Positions 21,301 to 33,493 are shown, numbered from the stretch's first letter. The stretch: 37,899 bases of DNA from Pigoraptor vietnamica (GCA_943704525.1 CALSCQ010001190.1:1-37899), one strand, 5' to 3'. The notes: a model not told the origin generated them from the letters alone. Numbers and translations: made by a program.

Positions 21301-22175
21301 TTGTATTTTTTTCAGTGACTCTTGAGTTGCACCTCTGAATTTTTTTTTATTCCAAAAAGATTAAAACAGCGTCGCCGGCACGGGCTGATTCTTTCAATCC
21401 TTCCGGCATACGGGCTGATTCTTAATACTCCTGCTGTCGAAACCGTTCTCTGGAGTGACCAAACGGAATGCGAAAAGTGGCCGAGATATTCGCCGATTTT
21501 CGTGCGCAGAGCAGGGAACGGCGCCGCAAGCGCGTCCGACCCAACAAAATCGCCGCTGCAACGCACTGTCGTTTCCGCGCGGCTATTTTAGCCTTCATAG
21601 TTTCCGTGCGCTCCACCGATCCACCAAATTCGGCAAACACAGTCACCAAATGCGTTGTCTGGACAGACTGGCGCTCGAATTCAAACCGCTGGGGTGCGAA
21701 AGGCGTCACACGATTTGCTCTTTTCCCGATGGTAGTGCGTCACACCGACCAGTAAGCCCCGCCCCGCGCGGCTGTGTCCCTATCAGTCACCCAGCGAACA
21801 CGGAGGAGGATTGGCCGGCGGCGAGGAGGACGACGACTGTCGAACTTCAGTGTCAACGAGGCGGGTCAGGCAATCTGCGGCGCGGCCACCAACTCGCTAA
21901 CTTCAGTCCCAGACTGATTCTGTCCGTTACCGAATCGTCTGTCTGGTCGAACCGCTAAAATTGTCCGGCAGGTGAAAGAAGGGCACTGCACCGCCCAACC
22001 GAACAGGATTCGCCCATTCGGTGCAAGTCGACGCCCACCGACAGGCGCCGTGAACAGCCCCGGACCAACTGACCGGACCCTCCACGGCGCCAGTCGGGCA
22101 AGCAACAACGCCTCAATTGAAAGCCGATCGCCCAACTGAACCGCATCTCGCCCGCGCGAGAGCGTGAACGTCAAG
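21301..22175. other. Intergenic region upstream of the TmcB-like gene
   Basis: No gene is supported, although plus-strand frames up to 167 codons are open here by chance of GC content. A T-run and ATTCCAAAAAGATTAAAAC at 21340-21366 could be the ceramide kinase 3' end. A short direct repeat, CGGGCTGATTCTT, occurs at about 21381 and 21412. A GC-box-like GCCCCGCCCCGCG lies at about 21757-21769. Confidence 0.45.
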
Positions 22176-23704
22176 ATGAACCACGGCGGCGCACTCGGAC
22201 AGGCCGGCGGACGGCACGGGAGGGCCATGAGCGTGCACAATTCGGAACACAGCTCCTCCGCCAACGGTATTGGCGCTCTCGACGCCTACGGGACGCGCCG
22301 CAAGTCGTCGCTGTCGCGCGCGCTGACGGCGGCCAAGAATGGCGTCTTCGGGGTGCTGTTCGTCATGGCCAAGGACGCCGCGATATCGCCGTTCCTCGCC
22401 GCGCTCGAGATGGTCGTCGACTTTCTCCAGCTGCTCTCCTTCCCCTTCAGCGGCAAGCACGGCTTCCGCTGGAACCCCGGCCAGACCGACTGGTTCGAGA
22501 GCTTCCTGCGCCCGTTCACGTTCGAGTCGTACCTCACCGACAACAAGGCCGTCTTCTACATCGTCAGTTTCTGCTCCTCGCCAACGCGGCCTTCGTCGGC
22601 TACTCGTTCTCCCGCTCCAAGTACCGCATGATGTGGACGCTCAAACTCCTCCGCACCATGAGTGGCATCGCGTCGACGGTGCTCTTCATCCCACTGCTCG
22701 GCATCATGGCCAGTCAGCTCTCGTGCGAGACGGGCAAAGCGTGCTGGGCCGGCGACGACCTCCTCAACAAGGTCCTCGCGATCGTTTTCGGCATCGGCTT
22801 CATCCTACTCGCTCTCCTTGTCAACATGTGCGTCTGCGAGCAGGATCCCAACTCGCGCTTCGTCCTCAGCCGCCCGCACTCCCGTGTGGACGTTTACTAC
22901 CTCACCATGCGCGCCGTGCTCACCGTCGTCTTTGAGCTTATCGGCACTGGCCACGAGTGGGCTCTCATCGGGATCGTCCTCGCCGCAAGCGCAACGTCCG
23001 CGATCGGCTACACGTGGTGGCAGCCCTGGTACAGGTGAGTAAACAGGGGGCGCAGATCCACGCACACGGTACAAACCTCTGTTACTGGCCTCCGCTCAGA
23101 CTAACAACACGCCCGGACCCTGCGCAGATACAAGTACCTTGCTGCGCGAGCGGCCATGCTGTGGGTCGTCGTGTGGGCGTCGATCTGCCTCATCGTCGCG
23201 CAGCTCAGCTCCACCTCAAACGAGGCCTCCCTCTTCTTCTACATGACGGCGCCGATGGTCGCCGCTCTCGGCGTGCTCGCCGTGAACTTGCGGCGGCGAA
23301 TGGTCGAACGCATGGTCGTGGACTCCCTGCGCGGGGCGCTTGACGTCGAGCTCAAGATACGCCTTCACCTCGAGGCCAAGGGCCTCCTCTTCGACAGCGG
23401 ACCCACAGCGTACAATGCCGATGCCGCCGAGGACGAGAAGGGGACCGCCGGCAAGGCGCGCCTGCTGCTCGAAGTCAACGAGTGGTTTCGCGCGGCGACC
23501 AAGCGATCCCCGCGGTCGTCGCTGCTTCACCTGTTCTGGTCCAACTTCCACCTCTACGTGCAGAAGCGCAAGCAGATCGCCTTTGCCGCGCTTGCGATCG
23601 CGGAAGAATTGCACCCGCGCTTCGACGAGGCCTTCATCATATACAGGCGCCGAAAGATGGCCGAGGACGAGGAGTCCGGGGGCCGTGGCGACGTTATTCA
23701 GGTG

Positions 23705-23792
<88 letters not shown>

Positions 23793-26700
23793 TGTTCAAG
23801 CATCTCTTCTCCCCTCCCCACCGGGCTTTCCACAGTTCATCACGTACCAGAAGCACTTTGTCGAGGCGCAGCGGCACGACGCGCGGTGCACGCGGCACCA
23901 GTGGCGCTTCTGGGACGAGATACTCAAGCCGCAGCCGAACATCATACGACTCAGCGCGATCGCCGATGACATCACGCTCAGCGTCGCGAAGGCGCGCAAG
24001 AGCTACAGCTGCATCGTGCGCATGAATCCAAACTCAACGCAGGTAAGTGACCTTGCGCAAAAGAAAGGTGCCACAGTACGCATGCTCTATTGCGCCCTTT
24101 ACACACACTCTCTCATACAAAACGACGGCAGCGGCGCTCACGTGCAAACTCACTCCTTCGATCGCAGACCCTCCGCATGTACGCCGGTTTCCTCATGGAC
24201 GTCGTTTACGATGCGCGCGCCGCCGAGGCGCTCCTCTCTCGCGCGACGGAGCTCGAGGACAGCGGACAGTCGGGCAACGGGGGCGATCCCGGCGACGAGA
24301 GCGCGGGCGAGGCTTCCGTCGTGGCGCAGCTGTCGGCCGATCCGCGCACAGCGAGCGTGACCATCTCGGGCGAGCACGGAAACGAGGGCGTTGTCCAGGA
24401 GACGAACGCGGCGGCTGCAAAGCTGCTGGGGTACCGCGCAAGGGAGCTCGTCGGTCTCAACATCAACACCATCATTCCAAGGCCGTTTAGGTGAGGGCGT
24501 TTGTGGAGGTGTTGTTTGTGGGTGGGTGTGCGTGTGCGTGTTTCTGTGTCCGAGTGTGCCGAACGAGTAACGACCATGTGAGGCTTATAAGCGCACGCAT
24601 CGCACGCAGCACCTTCCACGACCAGTACCTGCGCAACTATCTCGACACGGGCGAGACGAGCCTCCTCGACCGCGTGCGCGTCATGTGCGCTCTCCACCGC
24701 TCGGGCTTCATCGTTCCCGTCCAGCTGGTCGTTCGGCAGTCATGCTCGTCGTCCGGCGGACTCGTCTTCGTCGGCTACATACGCCCCATCGCCACGACCG
24801 ATCCGATCATCCTCAGCGACCTCGCGACAGGCCGCATCACAGCGTGCTCCGCCTCCGCTTCGGCGCTTCTCGGCATCACGTCCGAGTCGTTGCGGGAGGG
24901 TGCGACGGCCCGCGCGGACGGTCTCCAGGACGCCCTCGATACCGTGAAGTACGTGCCCGAGTTCGCGTCGATCACTGCCGGCGGCGAAATGTCCGCTACA
25001 TCAAGCCCTGTGCGAGTCGCCACGGTCGACGGGCCGCGAACGTTCGTGGTGACGCCGACGTACATGAGCGGCGCGCACGCTTCGGTCGTCATGCTGCGCC
25101 TCTCGCCGGCGACAGAAGTTACAGACGACTCGGCCGTCGCAGTCGCGCATCCCGCGAGCGCCGGCGTCCGTGCGTCACCACAGCCAGCCGCTGTCAATGG
25201 CGCTAGGCGGGGATCCACCAGCAAACGGCGCGAGGCCACGGACGCGGAGGACGCGGGCTATGTTCCTAGCCAGGGTGGTGCGGTGCGCCCGGTCGCGGGC
25301 CGGCGCCTTTCCCTCGCGGCGGGAAACCGTCCGGACTTCCCGGACAAGGCACTTGGGAAGCGGGCGGTGGTGTCGTTCACAGACGTGATGGGTGCGGACA
25401 CCCCCTCGGCGACAGAGTTCGGCTTGATGCGCGCGCCTTCGCCGGATCCCTCGATGGACGCGCGCAGTCGCATCTCGGTGACATTCACAGAGCACGACGC
25501 CGCGCAGGCGGACGGTGCGGCTATCGACGACGTGCGTCCGAACACGATCGCAGACAAAAGCGCAACGGGGCGCGCCGCGAACATCTTCCCGGACACCGGC
25601 GCGAGCAGGACGACTCTGCACTCGCCGTCGGTGGTGCTCAACGGCGACGCGGAAGACGAGATTGTGGTGGCAGTGGAGCCCCAGATCGACGGAGAAGACA
25701 AAGACGGGTCGCCGCATGGCCTCGTTCCCGACAGCAGCGCGAAAGCCGGCGCACGCGTCGGTGGATTCTTCCGTGAAGAGCGTTCGACCGCCTTTGCCGC
25801 GGAGGCCAAGGGCGATAGGGACGAGCGGGAGAGCCAGACGTCAGGAACGAGCGGGAACAGCAGCAACTCGTTCACGACGTACGTCTACCGAGCGCGCGAG
25901 GCGATATTTTCGGGCGGCGGGAAGGACCTCGGGCGTCTCGGGGGCATTCTGCGCATCACGCTGTTCATCGCCGTCGCGGGCTTCATTGCGATCGCGGCTG
26001 TTCAGTTTGTGACGGTGCGCGACAGGGCCAACGAGATGACGGCCGAGATTGAGGACGTGACCAACGCGGCGCAGCGGCGCGTGCGGAGCCACGACATCGT
26101 CGACAGCGTGCGCCTTCTCACGCTTCTGAACGCGAACATTCCCATCCCCTTCAACGAGACGACCCTCCGCGCGCTGCTCACCGCGGCCGTCGCGGACATG
26201 GACAGCATACACCAGACGCTCTACCAGAACTTTGGGCGCATGACGGCGCAGCAGCGGAGCCTGTACACGGTCCCATCGATCCCCACGGTCAGCACGAACA
26301 TCCATGGAGTCAAGACGACGACGCTTTTCAACCTGTGGGACCTCGTCAACTACCTCGACTCACGTGCCAAGCAGATACTCGCGATGCCCCTCGAGATGGT
26401 GCGCGAGGGCACGCCCGAGGTGGACTTCATCCTGGACAACACGCTGATTGGCCTGCGGACGGCGTTCGAACAGTCGATGAGCTACTACCAGGACGAATCC
26501 GACAACAAGGTGCGTGCTGTCGGTGTGTGGGCGTGTGTGTGTGTGGGTGTGGGTGTGTATGTGTGTGCCGTATGTGTTCGCGTGTGAGTCTCCGCATGTG
26601 TTTGTGTGAATGCGCGTGAGCATGCGAGTGGTATGTGTACAATTGTGTGTATCCAACAGCGTGAGGGGGCCAATGAGCACACCTGGTCGAGCGACACTAA

Positions 26701-27930
26701 TGCAGACGCGCATTGAAACGCCCGCAGAACAAGAACTTTGAGGACGACGCGCGCGCCTGCTTCATCGCCAACATTGCGTACGTGTGCGCCATCGTCGCCC
26801 TCGCCATTATTCCCCTGTTCGTCCTCGCCGAGCAGCGACTCGCACGCACCATAGAGCTCTTCTTTCACATCCCGAAGCACGTGGCGCGCGCCCTCCAGGA
26901 CGGTTGCGCTCAGCGTCTCCGCTCCCGCGAGGAGCTGGACGACGGGTACGAGATGGCCGACGGAGGCATGCAGGCGGTGGTGCAGGCGCACAGCCACTCC
27001 GAACGCTCAAAGTCGTCGTCGCGAGGAAAGGGGGAGAGGACGCGGTCGGTGTCGTTGTCGCAGCGCATCCAGCTCGTCGTCCGCAACCAACGCGTGGGAG
27101 TGGCGTGCGCGTTTGCGTTCGCGATCGCGACGATCGTCTACGCGTGCGTGACGTACGACGCGACGATGACCTTCCTCAACGAGCACAAGAACAGCGCGAT
27201 CGAGATCAACTGGTCGAACAGGCGCCACTACCGCACGCGCATAGCGCTGTTCGCAGCGCGCGAGCTTCAGCTGTGCAACTCGACGGCCGCTTGCGACGAA
27301 TTCTACCAGACGGGCGAGTACGCGGCCACGACGGCCCTCAGCATCCACACGTCGCTTCTCTACGGCAACGCATCCATCGGGATCACGACGAGTGCCGCGC
27401 TCACCCCGAACGTCGCACCCCTCCTCTTCAACAACGCGTGCGAGCAGGACGGACAGCCGTCCGACTGCAAGACGTTCGACGACGGCATTCTCGCGAGCGG
27501 CCTCAACAGCGCTCTCATCGAGTTCATCGCGCGCATCGAAGAATGCCTGGAGGACGGACGCAACGCGAGCGGGCCAAAGCCCCTCGAGCAGACGCTCCAC
27601 TACCTCACGTCGCCGCGGTGGATCACCCTCGAAATCCTGTTGCGCCAGTACCTGATGCCCGCCCTCAAGGCCATCACGTTCGCGTACGACAGCACGCTGA
27701 ACAGCGACACGGACGCATTCAACAAGCAGCAACTCGCGGGGATGATCGCATACTGCGTGGTCGTCGGCGTCCTTTACCTCGCGGTCGTGGCGCGGCTTCC
27801 CGGCAAAATGGACACGCGCGCGCGAAGGCGGGAAATGCTGCTGCTGACAGTGCCGCCGGACGCGTTCAAGTCGATACCCGCATTCACAAAGGCCCTCCTC
27901 TCAAAGTACCGCCACACTGCGCACATGTGA
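22176..27930 (+). CDS. TmcB-like multi-pass membrane protein with PAS domain, apparent frameshift in exon 1
   Basis: Resembles the 'tiny macrocysts protein B' family of large protist sensor proteins; ligand unknown. Exons are 22176-23034, 23128-23701, 23836-24042, 24168-24490, 24610-26509 and 26728-27930, about 1,688 aa. There are roughly eight N-terminal membrane segments (for example VLAIVFGIGFILLALLVNMC and AMLWVVVWASICLIVAQLS), then a helical region with TLRMYAGFLMDVVYD. A PAS domain follows (ETNAAAAKLLGYRARELVG, IIPRPFR, FHDQYLRNYLDTG). After it come a second PAS-like segment, a long disordered stretch, and C-terminal membrane segments around LRITLFIAVAGFIAIAAV, IAYVCAIVALAIIPLFVL and MIAYCVVVGVLYLAVV. 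At 22563-22568 the frame changes: reading ends ...FYIV in one frame and resumes FLLLANAAFVGYS in the -1 frame. One base appears to be missing, because the expected protein is continuous across it. All later exons join in phase. Confidence 0.82.
23702..23784 (+). repeat. (GT)n microsatellite at the start of TmcB-like intron 2
   Basis: About 83 bases of GT with two GTTTGT interruptions. The first GT is the 5' splice site following codon CAG. Confidence 0.95.
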
Positions 27931-28029
27931 GGGGAGACGCGCGCGTGCTCTCGCGTAAAGGGGATTTGGATTAAACGTCTACTTATATAGCTTTGGAACA
28001 GTTGCGCAAAAAAATTTCGGTTACTTCAG

Positions 28030-28986
28030 TTACCAAATCTTTGCTGGCACACACCGAAGGGCTCTATTGAAGCCCTTGGGAAAGTACGCCGAGTCCCACT
28101 CGTCGTTCTGTGTAGTGTCGCTGCTGTCATCCTCGCGGGGGCGCTTGCGTGGACGCAGCGTGCGTTGAGGGCGCACGTCACTCGACGCCGATTCTGCTTC
28201 AACCCCGTCCACAGCGAATTCGCCGTCATCGCTGCGATCGTCAGGGCTGTCGTCGCCGTCGTGCGCGCCAATCAATCGCGCCAACGTCTCCACGTAATCG
28301 TACGCCTTGTTCTCCGGCAGCGGGAGCGTCTTCGTGCGCGGGTCGCACGCGGGGCACGACTCGCTGTGCTGGCTTTCGTAGCCGTCCGGTAGGCCCTCGG
28401 GATCGACGGGTGGCAGCGGCATCGCATTGAGAGCTAGGTTGTCGCAGCACCGGCAGATGTAGCTCATGTCCGGGTGCGCGTGCAGGTCGGTGAATTCGGC
28501 GAGGTCGCTGACGGTGCCATTTAGCACCTTCCGCGGGATGTCGGGGAAGCACTTCGCAAGCGTCCGTTGCTTGTTGGCCTTCGGCGGGTCGTCGTGGCTG
28601 TAGTGGAAGCGACATAGGAAGCCCTTGCGGCCGCGGGTGAGGTACTCGCGCAGCTCGAAGGTCACGTCGACCTTTCCATCGATGGTACTGATGGGAAACG
28701 TATTGCGCCACGTCGAATCAAACAGCTCGTTGCTGCCGATGAAGTTGGGCATCGCCTTGAGGAGTCCCTCGGGCTGAAACAGCGCCGGTGGGACGAGCCA
28801 GCGCACGGTCACGTCCTCGCCATCAACGCTCTCGACGATTCCCACGGGCTTTCGCAGCCTATAATAGAGGCGTATGCCGCGCTCTCGACGCGACCTGTCC
28901 TCGATGTTCTTGAACTGGTAGGCTGCCCCGACTTCGATTTTCGTCTGCGTTCTGACTGGCGTGGCCATTGTTCGGTTGTGAACCAT
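28030..28986 (-). CDS. BAH-domain protein, probable chromatin factor
   Basis: A single-exon gene of 318 aa starting at ATG 28986 (a second in-frame ATG at 28968 gives MATPVRTQ). Residues about 18-130 look like a bromo-adjacent homology domain: GIVESVDGEDVTVRWLVPP, then NELFDSTWRNTFPISTIDGK, then GFLCRFHYS. This is the usual BAH order of a WFxRPE-like strand, an NELFxS block, the xIxGKxxV strand and the terminal CRxxY strand. A cysteine-rich segment follows (YICRCCDN about 175, CPAC about 215) that could bind zinc. An acidic stretch (about 240-262) and a basic patch LRPRKRPRED (about 285) follow, the latter a likely nuclear signal. BAH domains bind nucleosomes or modified histone tails. The full architecture matches no family I can name. 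The gene converges with the TmcB-like gene, 99 bases away. Confidence 0.72.
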   Translation of the reverse strand: MVHNRTMATPVRTQTKIEVGAAYQFKNIEDRSRRERGIRLYYRLRKPVGIVESVDGEDVTVRWLVPPALFQPEGLLKAMPNFIGSNELFDSTWRNTFPISTIDGKVDVTFELREYLTRGRKGFLCRFHYSHDDPPKANKQRTLAKCFPDIPRKVLNGTVSDLAEFTDLHAHPDMSYICRCCDNLALNAMPLPPVDPEGLPDGYESQHSESCPACDPRTKTLPLPENKAYDYVETLARLIGAHDGDDSPDDRSDDGEFAVDGVEAESASSDVRPQRTLRPRKRPREDDSSDTTQNDEWDSAYFPKGFNRALRCVPAKIW

Positions 28987-29060
28987 GGTGCCCTGGCAGC
29001 AATCAAAACCATTAATGATTAAGGAAGCGATTCCTCACCGACGATAAGGAAAGACCCCAC

Positions 29061-29070
29061 TATTTATATT
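29061..29070 (-). promoter_or_regulatory. TATA box of the BAH gene
   Basis: The minus strand reads AATATAAATAG here, 75 bases upstream of the ATG at 28986. This is the clearest TATA box in the window and sits at a plausible distance for a 45-base 5' leader. Confidence 0.6.
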
Positions 29071-29908
29071 TTCTCGCGCCTGGCGAGTGTGTGTGCGCGC
29101 CTGTGTTGCATGTGTCGTGTGCCGGTGTGTGTGTGTGCGGTGTAACGCGGTGTAACCTACCACCATTCGCGCATTCTGATTGGTCGATTTGGCATCCAGG
29201 TGTCACGCAAGCACAAGAGGTTACCTCGGATGTTAACGCTCACAACGGCTTAAGTTCGTTGTGCTTCGTTCTGCTCCGCATCTTGCCATCCAACGACAGA
29301 CGCTGCGTTTTAGCTCGGAGAACGCAACATTGATTGTCAGCCCTTCGGCAGAATCCCTGAGTTTACGTTTCGTTTTCGGCCGTTCAATAAAAGAGACTCT
29401 ATCTGGGGCCGGTGGCAAACCTGATTAATGCACACAGCCTCGATATAAAAATTGGTAGCGATGATTGGGAGTGAGTGTGTCGGCCGAATGGGCGTGACAA
29501 GACGAGCGAAGGAAAAAAGATTAGCATTTGCCAAAAAGTGACCAAACCCGGTTACCGGGTGCGACTCAAAGGGAGGGAAAGCGGACCGAGCAATGTGTGG
29601 AATGAGGGACTTTACTGCACGTGCGAACATCCGACTGCGTGGTTGTATATTGTAAATTCGCAGTGCACGCCCACGCGACTCTTGGAAGGCGCACGGCGCC
29701 AAGTGTCGAGAAAGGGGCCGCGGCATGCCGTCGTCGCTAGCGGTGAGAGTCGCACTGGAGATTGCCGGCAAGCATCACCACATGTCCTTCTCCTGTTGCG
29801 GGGGCACGACGAGCGACCGCCGCTCTCGCATCTCGAGCGAATGTGCCTAAATGAGGTACCTGGAGGAGCGACGAACCGGTCAGCATCACCGACATGAAAG
29901 AGTCAAGC
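29071..29908. other. 838-base gap between the BAH gene and the AMP-binding gene
   Basis: I find no supported protein or RNA gene. A plus-strand TATAAAA lies at 29444-29450 with open but unremarkable short frames beyond it, for example an ATG at about 29725 with 41 codons. AATAAAA near 29388 could be a polyadenylation signal. A minus-strand frame at 29337-29771 begins at TTG and resembles nothing. Confidence 0.4.
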
Positions 29909-32155
29909 CTATAGGCGTGCAACAGAGACCCACTTGACGAGCGTTTTGCCAGCAGGGCTCCGCGGAAGGGAGTCGCGCACCACGACGTCGACGGACTCGA
30001 GCGCGTACTTTGAGAACGTTCGGAGTTCCTGCAAAATGGCCAATTCATAAGACGAGCCAGCCGTACAAGCAACAGAGACAACAACTTGCACACGAAAGGG
30101 CATGTGACACGCTGCGCGCAACCCAGCCCGTACAATTAACGAAAACGACAACGCACGCAGCGCACACAAAATGCAAACGAAACACCGCGCGCGACCCACC
30201 CGTGCGACGCCTTCAAGGTCAACCGGACCGCCAGCCCGCGGCACAATCACGGCGCGAACGGTGTGTCCGCTGCCAACAGCGGCCTCCATGAGGCGCCCCA
30301 CCTCCACCGACGCGACCGTTCCCCCGCCGCCCATGGCCACAACCGCGCCGCTCGCAGCAGCCGACTGTGCGGACGACTTCCGCCCCGCCGCGGGGGTGGG
30401 AAGTGCAAAGACGACGACCTCGGCGACGCCGGGGACCGTTCGCAGCGCGCGCTCGATCTTCTCGGGGTCGACCATCGTGCACTCGTTGCGATCATCGGCC
30501 GACTTGATGCGCACGTACTCGCGCATCCGCCGCACAGAGTATAGGCACTGGTCGCCGGTTACGCGCAGCCAATCGACGCCTTCGGCGGTGGGCGGTTCGT
30601 CTGCGGACGCCACGTCCATGGGCTCCTGCTCTGCGGCCGTTTCGGGTTCGCTCTCCGCCGCGCTGTTGCCGTCGCTCGGTGGGACGAGGCGCGCGCCGTC
30701 GCGAGAGGGGTACCCGTGCGTGCCGGTGGCTATGGGGGCCATGTAGGTGCCGCATGCGGAGAAATAGTGGGCGCTCGACACGTGCGGTCCGCCGACGCAG
30801 ATTTCGCCCTCACCGGGGGAAAGGCGCGCGGCGTCCGATTCAAAGACAAGGTGCACTGCGCGCGGCATAAAAAGAATGAGCGGGAAGCGCGCGCGCGTGG
30901 TATTGGTATTTGAATTGAGGCAACGAGTCGATTTGATGCCACGCAAACAGAACAAAACCGTTCGCAAGAACAGCTGATAGGAGAGTGAACTGCTTCACAC
31001 ACCTTCGTGGTGAGGGAGCGGCCTCCCATAGCACGCGGGTCCCGCCGACCGCGGCAGCTCGGCCGTTTCGCTCGTGTCGTCGATTGCGATCGTGCCCAAC
31101 TCGGTGCACCCGTAATTCTGCCGCACTCGAATTCCCGTCCGCGCGAGGAGTGTGTCGTACACCGCCCTGTTGAGCGCAGAGCCCGCCGACATGGCCAGCC
31201 GCACATGACTCCTCATCGCGCCCACCTTGCCCTCGTAGTCCGGACCCGCGAGTGCCGCGTACGTTGACGGCACCCCAAATATGACGGTCGGTCGCGCAGC
31301 CGAACATGCAATCGCCGGCGCCTCGCCAGGGGCAGAGGACACGTACAACGTACCGCCAACGGCCAGCGTCGACAGTAGGCCGCCCACCAGCGCGTACGAG
31401 TGGGCGAGTGGGGAAGCGACGAGCACGCGGTCGTCCGCGCACAGGCCCGTTCGCTCGATCACGGACGCCATCTCCGCCATGACGCTGGAGCGGGCGCGAC
31501 CCACTAGTTTCGCCGCACCGCACGACCCTGACGTCAACTGGCAAATGAAGGCGCCGTCGAACATTGGCCGCACACGCAGCGGCGAAGGTGCCTTCTCCTC
31601 TCCCTGTCCTCCCTGCGTGCGCGAGGGACTGCTCGCGTCGGTGCGTATTGCGACCAGTTCCGCGCCGGACGTAAGCCCGCGCACGGGCGCTGCCTGCAGC
31701 GGGTTGGGGAGGTACATGGGCAGCTCGAGTTCGTGCGGAGACCCACGCGGGAGAAGGATGAGGCTGGGATCGGCCGCGCGAATGCACTCGGCAATTTCGC
31801 GCAGGGGCGCAGAGTCGTTGACGAGAGTGACGGGATGTCCTCGCACGTCCGCGAGGGCAAGCAGCGCCACAATAGTCCACAAGTCGTTGCGTGCCGACAA
31901 CACGACGGGCGCACTCGTGGGGAGGTTTGGAAAGTCGAGCGTCGCCACGCTATCGATCATCGACAGCAACTTGGTGCGCGTTATTACCGTCCCTCCGCCA
32001 CTGGACGACGCAGAGAACACGACTGCCGGCGCCCCCGGCACGACCGCCGCATGCTTTCGGAGCGGACCGACCGTCACGAGAGGGTGCGTTCCGGCCTGTC
32101 CGACGCCCTGCGTGACGCTAATCACCGACCGCGCGATTGTCCTCACTATATTCAT
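29909..32155 (-). CDS. AMP-binding (acyl-CoA synthetase-like) enzyme with a PTS1-like C-terminus
   Basis: A class I adenylate-forming enzyme that would activate a carboxylic acid as an acyl-AMP and then form the CoA thioester; the substrate is not deducible. Exons on the minus strand are 32155-31003, 30855-30200 and 30028-29909, giving 642 aa. Motifs present: P-loop TSGSCGAAK (about 207), NYGCTELG (about 347, the YGxTE motif), TGD (about 481), the hinge region REYVRIKSA with PEKIERALRTVPGVAEVVVF, and LPRSPAGKTLVKW with the catalytic lysine (about 629). The C-terminal domain carries an Ala/Gly-rich insertion around 525-555. The last residues, ARL, fit the peroxisomal PTS1 consensus. The N-terminus (MNIVRTIARSVIS) is basic and amphipathic, so mitochondrial import is the alternative. 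An upstream non-ATG extension was ignored. Confidence 0.85.
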
Positions 32156-32506
32156 GGCAGATTCGTCTCGAGGGACAACACCGCGTTGTCCCGCCGTTAT
32201 CGTCGCATACTGGAAAGGACCCCAAGCGCCCGCAGCGCGATCAACTGTGACACGGGAAAGGGCGCGTACAGTGCACACGTACTTATCAACGCCAAAACTT
32301 GTGTGAGATCACGTGCCGTCAACGCCCTCGCGGTCTAATTTTAGAAATTCACACCTTAATAGCCATAAATGGATAATTTATTTATTGTGTACCATATTAG
32401 GATATCTTGCCCCGCACGTGATATTTCCTTTTCTGAAACAGTGTTGACGGCCAGATTCGAATTCCGCCACATCCGCCAGCCCTCCGGCGAGCCCACACGC
32501 ACACGC

Positions 32507-32550
<44 letters not shown>

Positions 32551-32554
32551 ACGC

Positions 32555-32639
<85 letters not shown>

Positions 32640-32742
32640 TTGCACTACAGTGAGCGGCACGCAATTCAAGTGCGATCGTGGCAAGATCCCTTCTCTCTCT
32701 ATAGTCCTCCTCTCTCGTAAACTTCGAGTTGAGACAGCAAAC
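32156..32742. other. Divergent promoter region with a CA/GC microsatellite, upstream of the acyl-CoA dehydrogenase
   Basis: Between the AMP-binding gene (-) and the dehydrogenase (+). CACGTG occurs at 32310-32315 and 32415-32420. A compound (CA)n tract interspersed with GCACAC units runs 32497-32639, ending about 100 bases before the dehydrogenase ATG. An A/T-rich block TTATTTATTGTG lies near 32380. There is no gene. Confidence 0.6.
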
Positions 32743-33493
32743 ATGATGCTCCTGCGCACCGCCACGCGTGCGGCCGTGACTGCCGCGTCCCGGCCGCTCG
32801 TCCCCGCGCTCGCCCGCGGCATGGCGTCGGCGCCTGCCAAGCCGAAGAAGGAGTACAAGGATCCCTTCGCCGCGCGCCCCATTTTCAGTGAGGAGCACGC
32901 CCTCTTCCGCGAGACCGCCCGCAAGTACTTCGAGACGGAGGTGTGACGCAAAGTGACTATTTGTCGTTCCGAACGCAGCGCAAATCACATGTCGGCTATT
33001 GTGCTCGATCCCACTGCTCGTGGCTTTGTACGCTGTAGTTGTGGTTACTTGATAAGGCATAATTCTGACGCTCCTTGTGTGTCATCGCCACCAGATTGTG
33101 CCCAACCACGCCAAGTGGGAGGAGGCTGGCCAAATCTCGCGCGAGGCTTGGGAGAAGGCCGGAGCGCTGGTACGTGCGGATGTGCGAGCGCGTCTTGGGT
33201 ATAGTCTTCTACGTGTCGAGATCTGCGCAATTGTTCGCCGTCTGACCGTCTTGTCGTGTCGGCTGTGGGCCTGTGTGAGACTGCGATCATGCGCAGCGCT
33301 GAGTGCATCTGTTCCGCGCGTGCAGGGCCTCCTCGGCACGATTATCCCTGAGCAGTATGGCGGCTCGGGCGTCGACTTTCTCTACGCTGCCATTGTGATG
33401 GAGGAGCAGGGCCGCCTCCAGGTCACCGGTCCCGGTTTCGCCCTCCACACGACCATCGTCATGCCGTGAGTGCAGCGACGTTCTGTGTGTGCA

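Noticed and set aside
21455-21958. 167-codon plus-strand frame upstream of the TmcB-like gene
   Set aside because: No domain, biased low-quality composition, overlapping alternative frames of similar length, and position in a promoter region.
22551-22567. A 17-base intron (GTCTTC...GTCAG) that would repair the TmcB-like frame
   Set aside because: All other placed introns are at least 67 bases, and the 17 bases encode VFYIV, which fits the membrane segment. A missing base is simpler.
29337-29897. Minus-strand 144-codon and plus-strand 140-codon frames in the gap after the BAH gene
   Set aside because: The minus frame starts at TTG. Neither has recognisable motifs, and they overlap each other in opposite directions.
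30840-31880. 346-codon minus-strand frame overlapping the AMP-binding gene
   Set aside because: It is an out-of-frame shadow of exon 1. The adenylate-forming motifs are all in the other frame.
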